A program made the translations under genes and the position numbers. Positions 49,928 to 58,652 of a stretch of 64,000 nt of DNA are shown one piece after another. Within the stretch, counting starts at the first letter, position 1, and the number at the start of each line of letters is the position of its first letter. Source of the DNA: Nocardioides exalbidus (GTDB taxonomy: Bacteria > Actinomycetota > Actinomycetes > Propionibacteriales > Nocardioidaceae); assembly GCF_900105585.1 (NCBI RefSeq), contig NZ_FNRT01000002.1, positions 1,612,001 to 1,676,000 on the forward strand, read 5' to 3'. The notes beneath the pieces were generated by a model. The model did no database searches and was not told the DNA's origin. It saw only the letters and a program-made list of their open reading frames with translations.

Positions 49928-50980
49928 ATGAGTGAGCGGCGGATCGTGTACGTCGTCGGCTCGGGCCGCTCCGGCACGAGCACGATGGCCGGGACGCTGC
50001 GCACCCTGGGCCTGCACGTGCCGCAGCCGGAGGTGGTCGCCGACGCGACCAACCCGAAGGGCTTCGGCGAGCCGCGCTGGGTCGTCGACCTCCACGCCGA
50101 GCTCCTCGCGCGCAGCAACGTCCAGGTCTCCGACGCCCGCCCGCGGGCGTGGCTCGACACCGGCACCACCAGCGGCGACCACGCGGTGCGCGAGCGCGTG
50201 ACGGCGTGGCTCGAGGAGCAGTTCGCCGTCGCCGACGAGCTCGTCATCAAGGACCCCCGCGCCGCCTGGTTCCTCGGCCTCTGGCGCGCGGGCGCCGACC
50301 GCTGCGGCGCCACGTCGTCCTACGTCACCATGCTCCGGCCCGTGACTGAGGTGGTCGGCTCCAAGCAGACCTACTACGGCCAGATGGGCGCCGGGTCCGA
50401 CCAGGGCGCCGTCACCCGGACGGCCGCCTGGATCAACATGATGCTCCACACCGAGCGCGCGACGCGGGGCCAGCAGCGGGCATTCGTCCGCTACGGCGAC
50501 CTCCTCGACGACTGGACCCAGCCGGTGTTCGCTCTCGGCGAGGCGTTCGACCTGGCCGGGGTGAAGACGGCGATGGCGGTCGACATCGCCGAGGTGCACC
50601 GGTTCATCGACCCCTCGCTGCGGCGCGTGACGATGACGTGGGACGACATCGGTGTCCCGGCCCGGCTGCGCGAGCTCGCCGACGAGACCTGGCAGGTGCT
50701 CGACGCCCTCGCCGCCGACGACACCGCGGAGCTCCAGGAGACCTGCGACCAGCTGCGCGCGGCCTACGCGGAGCAGTACGCCGACGCCGAGGCGTTCGCC
50801 CACTCGACGGTCGTCGCCCAGCGGCGCACGGCGGCCGCGGAGGCACGTCGCGAGGCCGGCGAGCAGTCGCCCGGCGGTCGCAGCGGCGCCGACCGGGTGC
50901 CCCACGCGGTGCGTGCGATGGTGCCGCCGGCCGCGCGCCAGAAGCTGCGCAGGGCGATGGGCCGGGAGCGGCCTGCCTGA
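49928..50980 (+). CDS. Sulfotransferase family protein
   Basis: 350 residues from ATG at 49928. The PAPS-binding P-loop is GSGRSGTST at 11-19, and the 3'-phosphate segment is YVTMLRPVTEVVGSK near 135-150, with the ring of basic and Ser residues expected. The rest is the alpha/beta sulfotransferase fold; the tail after 270 is helical and basic. It would transfer sulfate from PAPS to a sugar or lipid hydroxyl, probably on a surface glycan. It opens a four-gene operon with overlapping stops, together with glycosyltransferases. Confidence 0.88.
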   Translation: MSERRIVYVVGSGRSGTSTMAGTLRTLGLHVPQPEVVADATNPKGFGEPRWVVDLHAELLARSNVQVSDARPRAWLDTGTTSGDHAVRERVTAWLEEQFAVADELVIKDPRAAWFLGLWRAGADRCGATSSYVTMLRPVTEVVGSKQTYYGQMGAGSDQGAVTRTAAWINMMLHTERATRGQQRAFVRYGDLLDDWTQPVFALGEAFDLAGVKTAMAVDIAEVHRFIDPSLRRVTMTWDDIGVPARLRELADETWQVLDALAADDTAELQETCDQLRAAYAEQYADAEAFAHSTVVAQRRTAAAEARREAGEQSPGGRSGADRVPHAVRAMVPPAARQKLRRAMGRERPA

Positions 50981-51918
50981 TGCCCGACATCGCCTCGCTC
51001 GAGGGGGAGCCCGGCTTCGACGTCACCTGGCCCTGGACCAGTGGTGAGCCGCTGACGCCGGGGCTGACGTGCGTCTTCCGGGTGCGCAACGAGGCGCGCA
51101 ACCTGCCGTGGGTGCTGCCGCCGATCTTCTCCGCGGTCCAGCACGTGCTGCTGGTCGACAACGGCTCGGACGACGGCACCGCCGACGTCGCGCGGAAGGT
51201 CGCCGAGGAGTGCGGCGCCGCCGACCGGCTGACGGTCCTCGACTACCCCCACCGGGTCGCCCGTGCCGGCGGCGAGCACCTCGCGACGCCGGCGACGAGC
51301 GTCCACTCGCTGACGCACTTCTACAACTGGTGCTTCTCGCACGTGCGCACGACCTACTCGATGAAGTGGGACGGCGACATGGTGCTCACGCCCGAGGGCG
51401 CGGGCATCCTGCGCGACCTGTCGTGGCAGCTCCAGTCGACCCGCGCGATCGTCGCGATGCCCCGCCACCCGCTGACCGTCGTCGACGAGTCCACCGGCTG
51501 GCTCGACCTGTCGCTGCGCTTCCTCGAGCCGTGGGTCTACCCGATGGGACCCGACTTCACCTTCGTGAAGGCCTTCGACTGGGAGCTGCGCGAGTTCCCC
51601 CCTGGTGTGGAGCGGATCGTCCTCCAGCAGGGCCTGGTCCTCGAGGTGAAGTGGCTCGACGCGGACGAGTACGCCCACTGGCGCCGCGACGGCGTCGACT
51701 TCACCAACACCCGGCTCTACCGCAAGCTGCGCGAGTTCGAGGTCGACGAGGCGATCCGCAACGGCGACCCCGAGGCCCTCGGCGGGCTCGTGAAGGTGAC
51801 CGCGCCCGCGGGCGTGCACGTCATCGACCACGTCAGCCGCGACTGGCTCTGGCGCCAGCCCCGACCGCTCGTGCAGCACTCGCTGCCCGCCTCGCTGAAG
51901 GAGCGCGTGCGACCGTGA
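50980..51918 (+). CDS. Glycosyltransferase family 2-like protein
   Basis: 312 residues from ATG at 50980, overlapping the sulfotransferase stop by 1 bp. GT-A hallmarks: FRVRNEARNLPWVLPPIF, LLVDNGSDDGTADVARKVAE, and KWDGDMVLTPEG (the DxD metal site). Tail residues after 200 are acceptor-side, with the HW-containing DEYAHWRRDG. It probably adds a sugar from a nucleotide-sugar donor to the same glycan as its neighbours. Confidence 0.88.
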   Translation: MPDIASLEGEPGFDVTWPWTSGEPLTPGLTCVFRVRNEARNLPWVLPPIFSAVQHVLLVDNGSDDGTADVARKVAEECGAADRLTVLDYPHRVARAGGEHLATPATSVHSLTHFYNWCFSHVRTTYSMKWDGDMVLTPEGAGILRDLSWQLQSTRAIVAMPRHPLTVVDESTGWLDLSLRFLEPWVYPMGPDFTFVKAFDWELREFPPGVERIVLQQGLVLEVKWLDADEYAHWRRDGVDFTNTRLYRKLREFEVDEAIRNGDPEALGGLVKVTAPAGVHVIDHVSRDWLWRQPRPLVQHSLPASLKERVRP

Positions 51919-53681
51919 CGCATCCCCTGCACGACGTCCGCATGCCCGGCCCGACGCTGGTGCTCGTCGACGACGCCGACCGTCTGGCGATCGAGGCGCT
52001 GCACGGCATCGAGGACGTGCCCGGCCTCGAGCCCACGATCGTCACGCTGTCCTCGCTCGACGGACCGCGCAAGGGCTGGGGGTCCGTGCTCGTCGTGGCC
52101 GCCGACCGCGCGCGGCTGCGGCGGATGGCGAGCGCCGTACCCCTCCTCGGGCAGTGCAAGGTCGTCGCCTGCTGGCTCACCGACGCGCCCGTCCCGTGGG
52201 TCCTCGTGCCGCGCCCGGAGTGGCCGCGGCTGACCCACCTCGCCGCCCGCGAGGCCGGCAACCGCGGTGTGCTGACGGTCGCCCGCTTCGCCTCGGGCGC
52301 CCGTGCCCAGCTCGTCGTGATGGAGATGGCGCGCCAGGTCGCCGGGCCGGGCGACACCACGCACGGCGGACTCGTCGTGGCCTACGCCGGCCGCCCCGCC
52401 GCCCCCGGCCTCGACTCCCGGTCGGTGCTGGTGCCCGCGGTCGCCGACGCCGGTGAGTCCGAGCGCGACGTGCCGCCGGACGTCGTCGTGGCCCGTCGCG
52501 GGGGAGAGGTCGCCGACCACCACGTCATCGACCGCGCGCCCACCGTCGTCACCGACCCGGGACCCGAGCCGGTCGACGAGCGGGTCTACAACCCGATCGG
52601 CTTCCGCAAGGACTGGGACCACCCGGTGGTCGAGCTGTCCCGGATCAGCCGCGGGCCGGTCACCGAGGACGTCGTGGCCGCTGCCCGCGCGTTCCAGGGG
52701 GTCCGGCTCACCGCCGACACGCCCACCGCCGACCTGCTCGCGCTCGCGATGTCGGGGGTGCCGGTCGTGACCGAGGGTGTCCTCGACGTCGCACCCGCGG
52801 TGGCCGCCGCCCTCGACGCCGAGGTCGACCTCGACGACCCGCTGCGGCGCGAGGAGCACAGCCTCGCCGTCCGCCGCGCCACCTTCGACCACCACTCGAC
52901 GCTGGCCTGGCGGTCCGCGCTCGCCGACCGGTCCGGCGCCCGCCACGTCGGGCTTCCGCCGGTCAGCGCGCTGCTCGCGACCCGTCGTCCCGAGATGCTC
53001 GACTTCGCGCTCCGGCAGGTCGCCCGCCAGCGCGGCGCCGACGTCGAGCTGGTGCTGGCCGCGCACGGCTTCGAGCCCGACCGCGACGTCGTACGACGCG
53101 CCCTCGGCGACCGCCCGCACCAGGTGCTGACCTTCGACGGATCGACGTTCTTCGGCGACGTCCTCACCGCGGCCTCGCGGGCCGCGTCGAGCGAGGTGCT
53201 GCTGAAGGTCGACGACGACGACTGGTACGCCCCCGACGCCGTGCACGACCTGCTCATGGCGCGCCGCTTCTCGGGCGCCGACGTGGTCGGGATGCCGTCG
53301 GAGTTCGTCTTCCTCCACGGCAACGACGGCCGCGACCCGCTCACCGTGCGCCGCAAGCACCCCTCCGAGGTCTTCGCGCGCTTCATCGCCGGCGGCACGA
53401 TCCTCATCGATCGCGGGCTGCTGCGCTCGCTCGGCGACTTCCGGCGGGTGCGGCGGTTCGTCGACGCGCAGCTGCTCGCCGGCGTCGAGGCGGCGGGCGG
53501 CCGGATCTACCGCACCCACGGCCTCGGCTACATCCTGCGGCGCACCGGTGACGGACACACCTGGGTCCGTGACGACGAGGAGTTCCGCCGACCTGACATC
53601 GTGGCCTCGGAGTGGCCCGGCTTCCAGCCGAGCCTGGCGCTGGAGGTCGACGAGGTCGACCGTCCTGACGGGGGTGGGTAG
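51915..53681 (+). CDS. Glycosyltransferase-like protein with N-terminal extra domain
   Basis: 588 residues from GTG at 51915, overlapping the previous stop. Residues 1-330 read as an alpha/beta region without a clear GT-B motif. From about residue 350 there is a GT2-like domain: TRRPEMLDFALRQVARQRGADVELVLAAHG, then KVDDDDWYAPDAV (DxD metal site), and MPSEFVFLHG. The whole resembles two-domain glycosyltransferases for surface polymers. The donor and acceptor are unknown. Confidence 0.82.
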   Translation: MTHPLHDVRMPGPTLVLVDDADRLAIEALHGIEDVPGLEPTIVTLSSLDGPRKGWGSVLVVAADRARLRRMASAVPLLGQCKVVACWLTDAPVPWVLVPRPEWPRLTHLAAREAGNRGVLTVARFASGARAQLVVMEMARQVAGPGDTTHGGLVVAYAGRPAAPGLDSRSVLVPAVADAGESERDVPPDVVVARRGGEVADHHVIDRAPTVVTDPGPEPVDERVYNPIGFRKDWDHPVVELSRISRGPVTEDVVAAARAFQGVRLTADTPTADLLALAMSGVPVVTEGVLDVAPAVAAALDAEVDLDDPLRREEHSLAVRRATFDHHSTLAWRSALADRSGARHVGLPPVSALLATRRPEMLDFALRQVARQRGADVELVLAAHGFEPDRDVVRRALGDRPHQVLTFDGSTFFGDVLTAASRAASSEVLLKVDDDDWYAPDAVHDLLMARRFSGADVVGMPSEFVFLHGNDGRDPLTVRRKHPSEVFARFIAGGTILIDRGLLRSLGDFRRVRRFVDAQLLAGVEAAGGRIYRTHGLGYILRRTGDGHTWVRDDEEFRRPDIVASEWPGFQPSLALEVDEVDRPDGGG

Positions 53682-53684
53682 GAC

Positions 53685-55247
53685 ATGGCTCGGCAGCCCG
53701 TGGTGCGCGCCAACGACTGGGGATCGCTCACGCCCGCGACCCTCGGCGCCTGGGAGCCGACGAAGTCGGTGACCGTCGTGGTCCCGACGTTCAACTACCA
53801 GCGCACGCTGCCCTACGTCCTCGCCGGCCTCGCCGCGCAGTCGTACCCCTCCCACCTGCTCGAGGTCCTCGTCGTCGACGACCAGAGCTCGCCCGCGCAG
53901 GAGCTGCCGGAGGTGCGGCCCGACAACACCCGGATCATCCGGGTCGAGGACGGCTGGGGCCGCGCCAACGCGTGCCACCTCGGCGCGCTCGCGGCCGAGG
54001 GCGAGATCCTGCACTGGTACGACGCCGACATGCTCGCGCACCGCGAGGAGGTCGAGGCGCACGCCCGGTGGCACCACCTCGTCGACTACGCCGTCCCCGG
54101 CGGCCACAAGCTCTTCGTCGACCCGACCTCGCTCCTCGGGTCCGACCCGGCGTCCGTGCGCGACCGCATCGCCGCCGGCGAGGCCGCCGACCTCTTCCCG
54201 GGCGAGGAGCACGAGCCGCACCAGTGGGTCGAGGACTACTGGGCCAAGACCGACGACCTGCGCACCGCCGGGCCGCGCGCGCAGCGCTTCCACATCGGCA
54301 TGACCGGCTCGGTCACCAAGGACCTCTACCTCGACTCCGACGGCTTCGACGTCACGCTCCGCCTCGGCGAGGACATGCACCTCGGCCACTCGCTCGCACA
54401 GGCCGGCGGTGTCTTCGTCGTCGACCGCGAGGCCCGCAGCTGGCACCTCGGCCGCTCGCAGGTGCTGCGTCGCGCCGAGCAGGTCAACCGCTACAACGAC
54501 CCCTACCTCGCCGACCTCGTGCCGACGATGCGGCCCAAGCGCAACAAGCGCGGCCGCGCCTACCAGGTGCCCTACCTCGAGGTCGTGCTCACCACCGGGC
54601 CCGCCGACGAGACGATCCGTGTCGTCGACGCGCTGCTCGACGGCGACGTCCCCGACCTGCGGGTGACGATCGTCGGGCCGTGGGGCGAGGTCCACGAGGA
54701 CCGCGTCCAGCCCGTCGAGGACCCGGTCCTCGAGACCCGCCTGGTGCACCGCTCCTACCTCCACGAGCCGCGCGTGCGGCTGGTCGAGTCGGCCCCGGAC
54801 GGCTCGGACGCCGAGTTCGTCCTGACGCTGCCCGACGTCTCGCTCGCCCCGCTCCCCGCCGCCGTGGCCGCCCTGCTCGACGACCTCGAGCGCACCCACC
54901 ACGGCGCCCGCCTGCTGTCGTACGACTCGGGTGCCGTCGCGCGCCTCGAGCGGACCGCCGCCCGCGCGCGGGTCGGCCGTCTGTCCGACGGCGGTGACGA
55001 CCACGACGCGCTCCTCGACGAGTCGTTCGGCGTGAAGACCTACGACGCGACGTCCGTCGGCTTCGTGCCGGTGGCCGACCGCGAGGTCGAGCGCTTCATC
55101 CTCCCCGCCCGCCCCCCGATGGACCCCGACAAGTCGGAGACCAAGCTGCGGCGCACGCTCGAGAAGGCCACCGGCGAGGTCCGGACCCCGCCCGCCCAGG
55201 CGCCCGCCGAGGAGCAGAAGCGCGGCCTCTTCGGCCGCAAGAAGTAG
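53685..55247 (+). CDS. Glycosyltransferase family 2
   Basis: 520 residues from ATG at 53685, 3 bp after the previous stop. The GT-A core is VTVVVPTFNYQRTLPYVLAGLAAQSYPSHLLEVLVVDDQSSP, HWYDADML (DxD) and GEDMHLGHSLAQAGG (Glu/Asp catalytic region). The first 300 residues are the enzyme; the C-terminal 200 include a second beta-rich region and a basic tail that ends KRGLFGRKK. It closes the operon. Confidence 0.9.
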   Translation: MARQPVVRANDWGSLTPATLGAWEPTKSVTVVVPTFNYQRTLPYVLAGLAAQSYPSHLLEVLVVDDQSSPAQELPEVRPDNTRIIRVEDGWGRANACHLGALAAEGEILHWYDADMLAHREEVEAHARWHHLVDYAVPGGHKLFVDPTSLLGSDPASVRDRIAAGEAADLFPGEEHEPHQWVEDYWAKTDDLRTAGPRAQRFHIGMTGSVTKDLYLDSDGFDVTLRLGEDMHLGHSLAQAGGVFVVDREARSWHLGRSQVLRRAEQVNRYNDPYLADLVPTMRPKRNKRGRAYQVPYLEVVLTTGPADETIRVVDALLDGDVPDLRVTIVGPWGEVHEDRVQPVEDPVLETRLVHRSYLHEPRVRLVESAPDGSDAEFVLTLPDVSLAPLPAAVAALLDDLERTHHGARLLSYDSGAVARLERTAARARVGRLSDGGDDHDALLDESFGVKTYDATSVGFVPVADREVERFILPARPPMDPDKSETKLRRTLEKATGEVRTPPAQAPAEEQKRGLFGRKK

Positions 55248-55290
55248 GCCGAAGATTCCCTGAGGGGGTTTCGTCCGCGGCGCGCCCGCC

Positions 55291-55335
55291 CCGCTGGTTG
55301 AGCAGGGCGCTCTGGCGCCCGTGTCGAAACCAAGG
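55291..55335 (+). repeat. Solo 45-bp repeat
   Basis: It begins CCGCTGGTTGAGCAG and ends GTGTCGAAACCAAGG, with a GGGCGC-TCTG-GCGCCC hairpin between, 45 bp like the two arms of the GIY-YIG unit. It stands alone between the glycosyltransferase operon and the UDP-sugar dehydrogenase. Confidence 0.88.
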
Positions 55336-55380
55336 GCCGTGGGTCCGGTCACCCGTGACCATGGATCACGGTGCTTGTTT

Positions 55381-55446
55381 GGCGCCTCCGCTTCGCTTCG
55401 GCGCGTGTCCGCGGCGCTGGAGGCCCGCTCGTGCGTCCTCGTTGCC
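55381..55446. repeat. Composite repeat: 33-bp and inverted 31-bp units
   Basis: 55381-55413 matches 39700-39732 and 55416-55446 is the reverse complement of 34264-34294. The two unrelated-looking repeats are joined within 2 bp here, so they may be halves of one larger repeat. The 55248-55542 spacer holds nothing else that I can recognise. Confidence 0.75.
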
Positions 55447-55542
55447 GCGCCCTTCCCCCGCTCCGCTCCTCCAGGACGCAGCCCTCGTCCTTACTTCACG
55501 GGCGCGCCGCGGACGGACCTCGATGGTCTGACCGTCAGGCAG

Positions 55543-56715
55543 TCAGTCGCCGCCGAAGAGGTCGCGCGTGTAGACCTTGTCCTTCACGTCGGCGAGCTCC
55601 TCGACCATCCGGTTGGCGACGATGACGTCGGCCTTCACCTTGAACTTGTCGAGGTCGCGGTAGACCTTCGAGCCGAAGAACTTGGCCTCGTCGAGCTCGG
55701 GCTCGTAGATCACGACCTTCACGCCCTTGGCCTTGAGCCGCTTCATGATCCCCTGCACCGACGACTCGCGGAAGTTGTCCGAGCCGGCCTTCATGATCAG
55801 GCGGTGGATGCCGACGACCTTGGGCTCGCGGTCGAGGATGTCGAAGGCGATGAAGTCCTTGCGGGTCGTGTTGGCGTCGACGATCGCGGAGATCAGCGTC
55901 TGCGGGACGTCGGAGTAGTTGGCCAGCAGCTGCTTGGTGTCCTTCGGTAGGCAGTAGCCGCCGTAGCCGAACGACGGGTTGTTGTAGTGGGTGCCGATCC
56001 GCGGGTCGAGCCCCACGCCGTCGATGATCGAGCGCGAGTCGAGGCCGCGCGAGAGGGCGAAGGAGTCGAGCTCGTTGAAGTAGGCCACCCGCATCGCGAG
56101 GTAGGTGTTGGCGAAGAGCTTGATCGCCTCGGCCTCGGTGGGGGCGGTGAAGAGCACCGGTACGTCGTCCGCGTCGGCGCCCTTGAGCAGCAGCTCGGCG
56201 AAGGCGCGCGCCCGCTCGGAGTCCTCGCCCACGACGATCCGGGCGGGGAAGAGGTTGTCGTGCAGAGCCCGGCCCTCGCGGAGGAACTCGGGGGAGAAGA
56301 TCACGTTGGCGGTGCCGAGTCGCTGGCGGACGTCCTCGATGTAACCCACCGGCACCGTCGACTTCACGACCATCGTCGCGTGCGGGTTGAGCCGCATCAC
56401 GTCGCGCATCACCGCCTCGATCGAGGAGGTGTCGAAGTAGTTGGTCTCGGGGTCGTAGTTCGTCGGCGTCGCGATGATCACGAAGTCGGCACCGGCATGG
56501 GCCTCGTCGGCGTCGGTGGTGAACGCGAGGTCGAGGTCCTCCTCGGCGAGGAAGCGCGAGATGTCCTCGTCGTGGATCGGGCTCTCGCCGCGGCGGAGCT
56601 GCTCGATGCGGTCGGCGACGAGGTCGAGGCCGACGACGGTGTTGTGGCGCGACAGCAGCACGGCCATGGAGAGGCCGACGTAGCCGAGCCCGGCGACGGA
56701 GATCTTCGTGGTCAC
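55543..56715 (-). CDS. UDP-glucose 6-dehydrogenase-type nucleotide sugar dehydrogenase
   Basis: 390 residues from GTG at 56715. NAD-binding GLGYVG at 9-14; catalytic Cys255 in [14 protein letters not shown]; central STVPVGY and [12 protein letters not shown] typical of the UDPGlc/GDPMan dehydrogenase family. It makes UDP-glucuronate or a similar uronic acid. The gene is on the opposite strand, 295 bp from the glycosyltransferase operon, and would supply acidic sugars to a sulfated or uronic surface polymer. Confidence 0.92.
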   Translation of the reverse strand: MTTKISVAGLGYVGLSMAVLLSRHNTVVGLDLVADRIEQLRRGESPIHDEDISRFLAEEDLDLAFTTDADEAHAGADFVIIATPTNYDPETNYFDTSSIEAVMRDVMRLNPHATMVVKSTVPVGYIEDVRQRLGTANVIFSPEFLREGRALHDNLFPARIVVGEDSERARAFAELLLKGADADDVPVLFTAPTEAEAIKLFANTYLAMRVAYFNELDSFALSRGLDSRSIIDGVGLDPRIGTHYNNPSFGYGGYCLPKDTKQLLANYSDVPQTLISAIVDANTTRKDFIAFDILDREPKVVGIHRLIMKAGSDNFRESSVQGIMKRLKAKGVKVVIYEPELDEAKFFGSKVYRDLDKFKVKADVIVANRMVEELADVKDKVYTRDLFGGD

Positions 56716-56846
56716 GCCGTCAGTCTGCCGCAGGCCGGTGGCCGCGAGGTGAATCGCGCATGGCGTACGCCGTTTTGCGGACGCGAGCGCTCGGCGTGCC
56801 GCACCCTTGTCCTGCGCTGGAGGCGGTGCGAGCACAGGGGGACGAG

Positions 56847-57524
56847 ATGAACCGACGCGTCGGGTGGTGGGTGCAAGCGGGCCTGGGCGCGCTGTTCGCG
56901 GTGACCCTGCTGAGGGTCCCCGGAGGAGTCTTCGTTGTCGTCGCCGTGCTGCTCCTCCTCGTCTTCCGAGGCGCGGCCTCCAGGTCCGGACGTCAGTCGG
57001 GGACCGACCCCGCGGAGAACGGACGTGCTGGCGCCCGTGTGCGCCGGTCCGGCCGCGCTCGCACGTCCGTCGACCTGGGACCTGACGTCGCCGATCGCCT
57101 GACCAGGCTCGCCGGCGAGCTGGTGATCCCGGGCGGCCGCAGCAACGACGAGGTCATGCGCGATGCCACCCGGGTCTACGCCCAGCTGCCTCCCGAGGTG
57201 CGCGCCGAGCTCGCCAAGGACGCACCCGAGAAGGACGGGCTCCACGTCGAGGTCAGCGGGCCGCTCGGTCCTGCGTTCGCCCGGCTGATGGGCCTGCCGC
57301 CGGACGTCGTCGCACCTGGTCAACCGACCTCTTCGGATCCTGCACCGACTGCGACAGCCCCCGGCCGCGGCATCCTGGCGCCCAGTGAGCTGACCGGCTA
57401 CGAAGGTCCGCTTGCCGGGGCGGTGCCGGAGGGCTGGTACCGCACGGCTGATGGGTCGCGTGAGCGCTGGTACAACGGCGTGAGCTGGACGGCGCACATC
57501 CGGGAAGTCGGTTCCGGCGACTAG
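56847..57524 (+). CDS. DUF2510 protein with N-terminal membrane helix
   Basis: 225 residues from ATG at 56847 (ribosome site GGGGGACG); ATG 56760 is an upstream option that would add a non-conserved region. One or two helices lie at 8-40 ([33 protein letters not shown]). A middle alpha-helical part ([20 protein letters not shown]...[28 protein letters not shown]) is followed by DUF2510 at the C-terminus ([25 protein letters not shown]). DUF2510 is a small surface-exposed fold of unknown role. Its TAG stop is inside the target duplication of the IS. Confidence 0.78.
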   Translation: MNRRVGWWVQAGLGALFAVTLLRVPGGVFVVVAVLLLLVFRGAASRSGRQSGTDPAENGRAGARVRRSGRARTSVDLGPDVADRLTRLAGELVIPGGRSNDEVMRDATRVYAQLPPEVRAELAKDAPEKDGLHVEVSGPLGPAFARLMGLPPDVVAPGQPTSSDPAPTATAPGRGILAPSELTGYEGPLAGAVPEGWYRTADGSRERWYNGVSWTAHIREVGSGD

Positions 57525-57525
57525 T
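57520..57525. repeat. Left target-site duplication ACTAGT
   Basis: It matches ACTAGT at 58647-58652. The IS481 family inserts at NCTAGN. Its TAG is the stop of the DUF2510 gene, and read on the minus strand its CTA provides the transposase stop. Confidence 0.88.
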
Positions 57526-58030
57526 TGTACTGACCCGGCAGGTTGGTCACGCGGCTGATGGGCGGGTGGCCTGCGAGTGAGCTGTGTGCACGGTGATGGT
57601 TGTAGATGTGCAGCCAGGCTGGCAAGGCCCGTCGTCGGGCGGTCTCGCTGGAGTACGGCTTGGCGTAGGCCCACTCGGTGAGCAGGGTGCGGTTGAAGCG
57701 TTCTGCTTTGCCGTTGGTTTGAGGTCGGTACGGACGGGTGCGGCTGTGTCGGCATCCGGTCTCGTCAATGGCCTCGGCCCACATGCGTGAGCGGTAGCAG
57801 GCGCCGTTGTCGGTCAGCACTCGACGGATGTGGATGCCCATGGCGTTGAACCACGCCACGGCTCGACGCCAGAACCCGGCCGCGGTGGCGCCCTGCTCGT
57901 CGGAGTGGATCTCGCAGTAGGCCAGTCGGGTGTGGTCGTCGATCGCGGTGTGGATGTAGGCGTAGCCCAGGTTCGGTCGGCCGTGGACCTTGCGGGGCCG
58001 GTCCGGGTCGCGGTGCGCCTGGCTGTTCAC
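57521..58030 (-). CDS. IS481 transposase, C-terminal frame (second and third catalytic residues)
   Basis: 169 residues from a GTG at 58030. It has the second Asp in VLTDNGACYRS and the Glu in QTNGKAERFNRTL of the DDE integrase core, plus HIYNHHRAHSSLAGHPP. It lacks the first Asp, which is in the other frame. The stop is not in the IS: the reading runs out of the element at 57526 and uses TAG of the duplicated ACTAGT. Translation probably requires a -1 shift from the other frame. Confidence 0.82.
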   Translation of the reverse strand: MNSQAHRDPDRPRKVHGRPNLGYAYIHTAIDDHTRLAYCEIHSDEQGATAAGFWRRAVAWFNAMGIHIRRVLTDNGACYRSRMWAEAIDETGCRHSRTRPYRPQTNGKAERFNRTLLTEWAYAKPYSSETARRRALPAWLHIYNHHRAHSSLAGHPPISRVTNLPGQYN

Positions 58031-58646
58031 CCCGCGCCCTGGCTGCGGCCGTGGATGCGCCAGCCGCCGCCGTCGGGGATGTTGCCGAGCTTCTTGATGT
58101 CGACGTGGACCAGATCGCCCGGGTATGGGTGCTCGTAGCGCACCACGGGGTCACGGCGGACCGGCAGGCCGGTGGCGCGATCGATCCCGACCAGCTTGGG
58201 CAGTCCAAGCCGCGCGATCACCCGTCCCACCGTGGAAGAGTTCATGTCGAGCCGGCCGGCGATCTGCACGGGGCCGAGTTGTTTGGTGGTGCGCAGGTGC
58301 TTGACCTTGGCCTCGAGCCGGCGGCTGGTGCGTCGTGGCGAGTGGTGTGGCCGGCTGGATCGGTCGCCCATAGCTGAGGGACCGTGCTCGCGGTAGCGGT
58401 CGGCCCACCGCTTCGCGGTCGTGGGTGAGACCTGGAACCGCTCGGCAGCACGTCGTAGCGGCCAGCCGTCCTCGACGACACAGCGGGCCAGATACAGCCG
58501 CCCTCGCGGGGTCAGCGTGGCATTAGCGTGGGACATGGAGACCTCCGGGATCTGGGGTGCGAATGCGTGGTTGCTTCACACCTCACCCGGAGGTCTCCAT
58601 CTCGTCTAGACCCAGTCGGCTGTCACCAACCTCTGTGGTCAGTACA
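57526..58646 (-). mobile_element. IS481-family insertion sequence, 1121 bp
   Basis: The terminal inverted repeats start TGTACTGACC on both sides, continue AGGTTGGT after 4 mismatched bases, and match at 20 of 25 positions. It carries two overlapping transposase frames on the minus strand and is flanked by 6-bp ACTAGT duplications. The insertion is recent in appearance, since the duplication is exact. Confidence 0.92.
58027..58536 (-). CDS. IS481 transposase, N-terminal frame (helix-turn-helix and first Asp)
   Basis: 169 residues from ATG at 58536. Residues 20-60 form a helix-turn-helix (PLRRAAERFQVSPTTAKRWADRYREHG), followed by a second one (LGPVQIAGRLDMNSSTVGRVIARLGL). The first catalytic Asp is in LVHVDIKKLG near the end. 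It stops at TGA 58027-58029 inside GGGGTGA, where the next frame overlaps. Together the frames give a full 338-residue IS481 enzyme if ribosomes shift by -1; alternatively this is an inactivating mutation. Confidence 0.82.
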   Translation of the reverse strand: MSHANATLTPRGRLYLARCVVEDGWPLRRAAERFQVSPTTAKRWADRYREHGPSAMGDRSSRPHHSPRRTSRRLEAKVKHLRTTKQLGPVQIAGRLDMNSSTVGRVIARLGLPKLVGIDRATGLPVRRDPVVRYEHPYPGDLVHVDIKKLGNIPDGGGWRIHGRSQGAG

Positions 58647-58652
58647 ACTAGT
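58647..58652. repeat. Right target-site duplication ACTAGT
   Basis: It matches the left copy at 57520-57525. Its CTA (58648-58650) is the TAG stop of the minus-strand lipoprotein gene. Confidence 0.88.

Noticed and set aside
51717..55352. A 1211-residue minus-strand frame antisense to the glycosyltransferase genes
   Set aside because: It has the Arg/Gly/Val-rich composition of GC-rich shadow frames and no motifs, while the opposite strand has clear GT2 domains.
57526..58646. Two independent transposase genes
   Set aside because: The catalytic residues are divided between the frames, so neither could be active alone.
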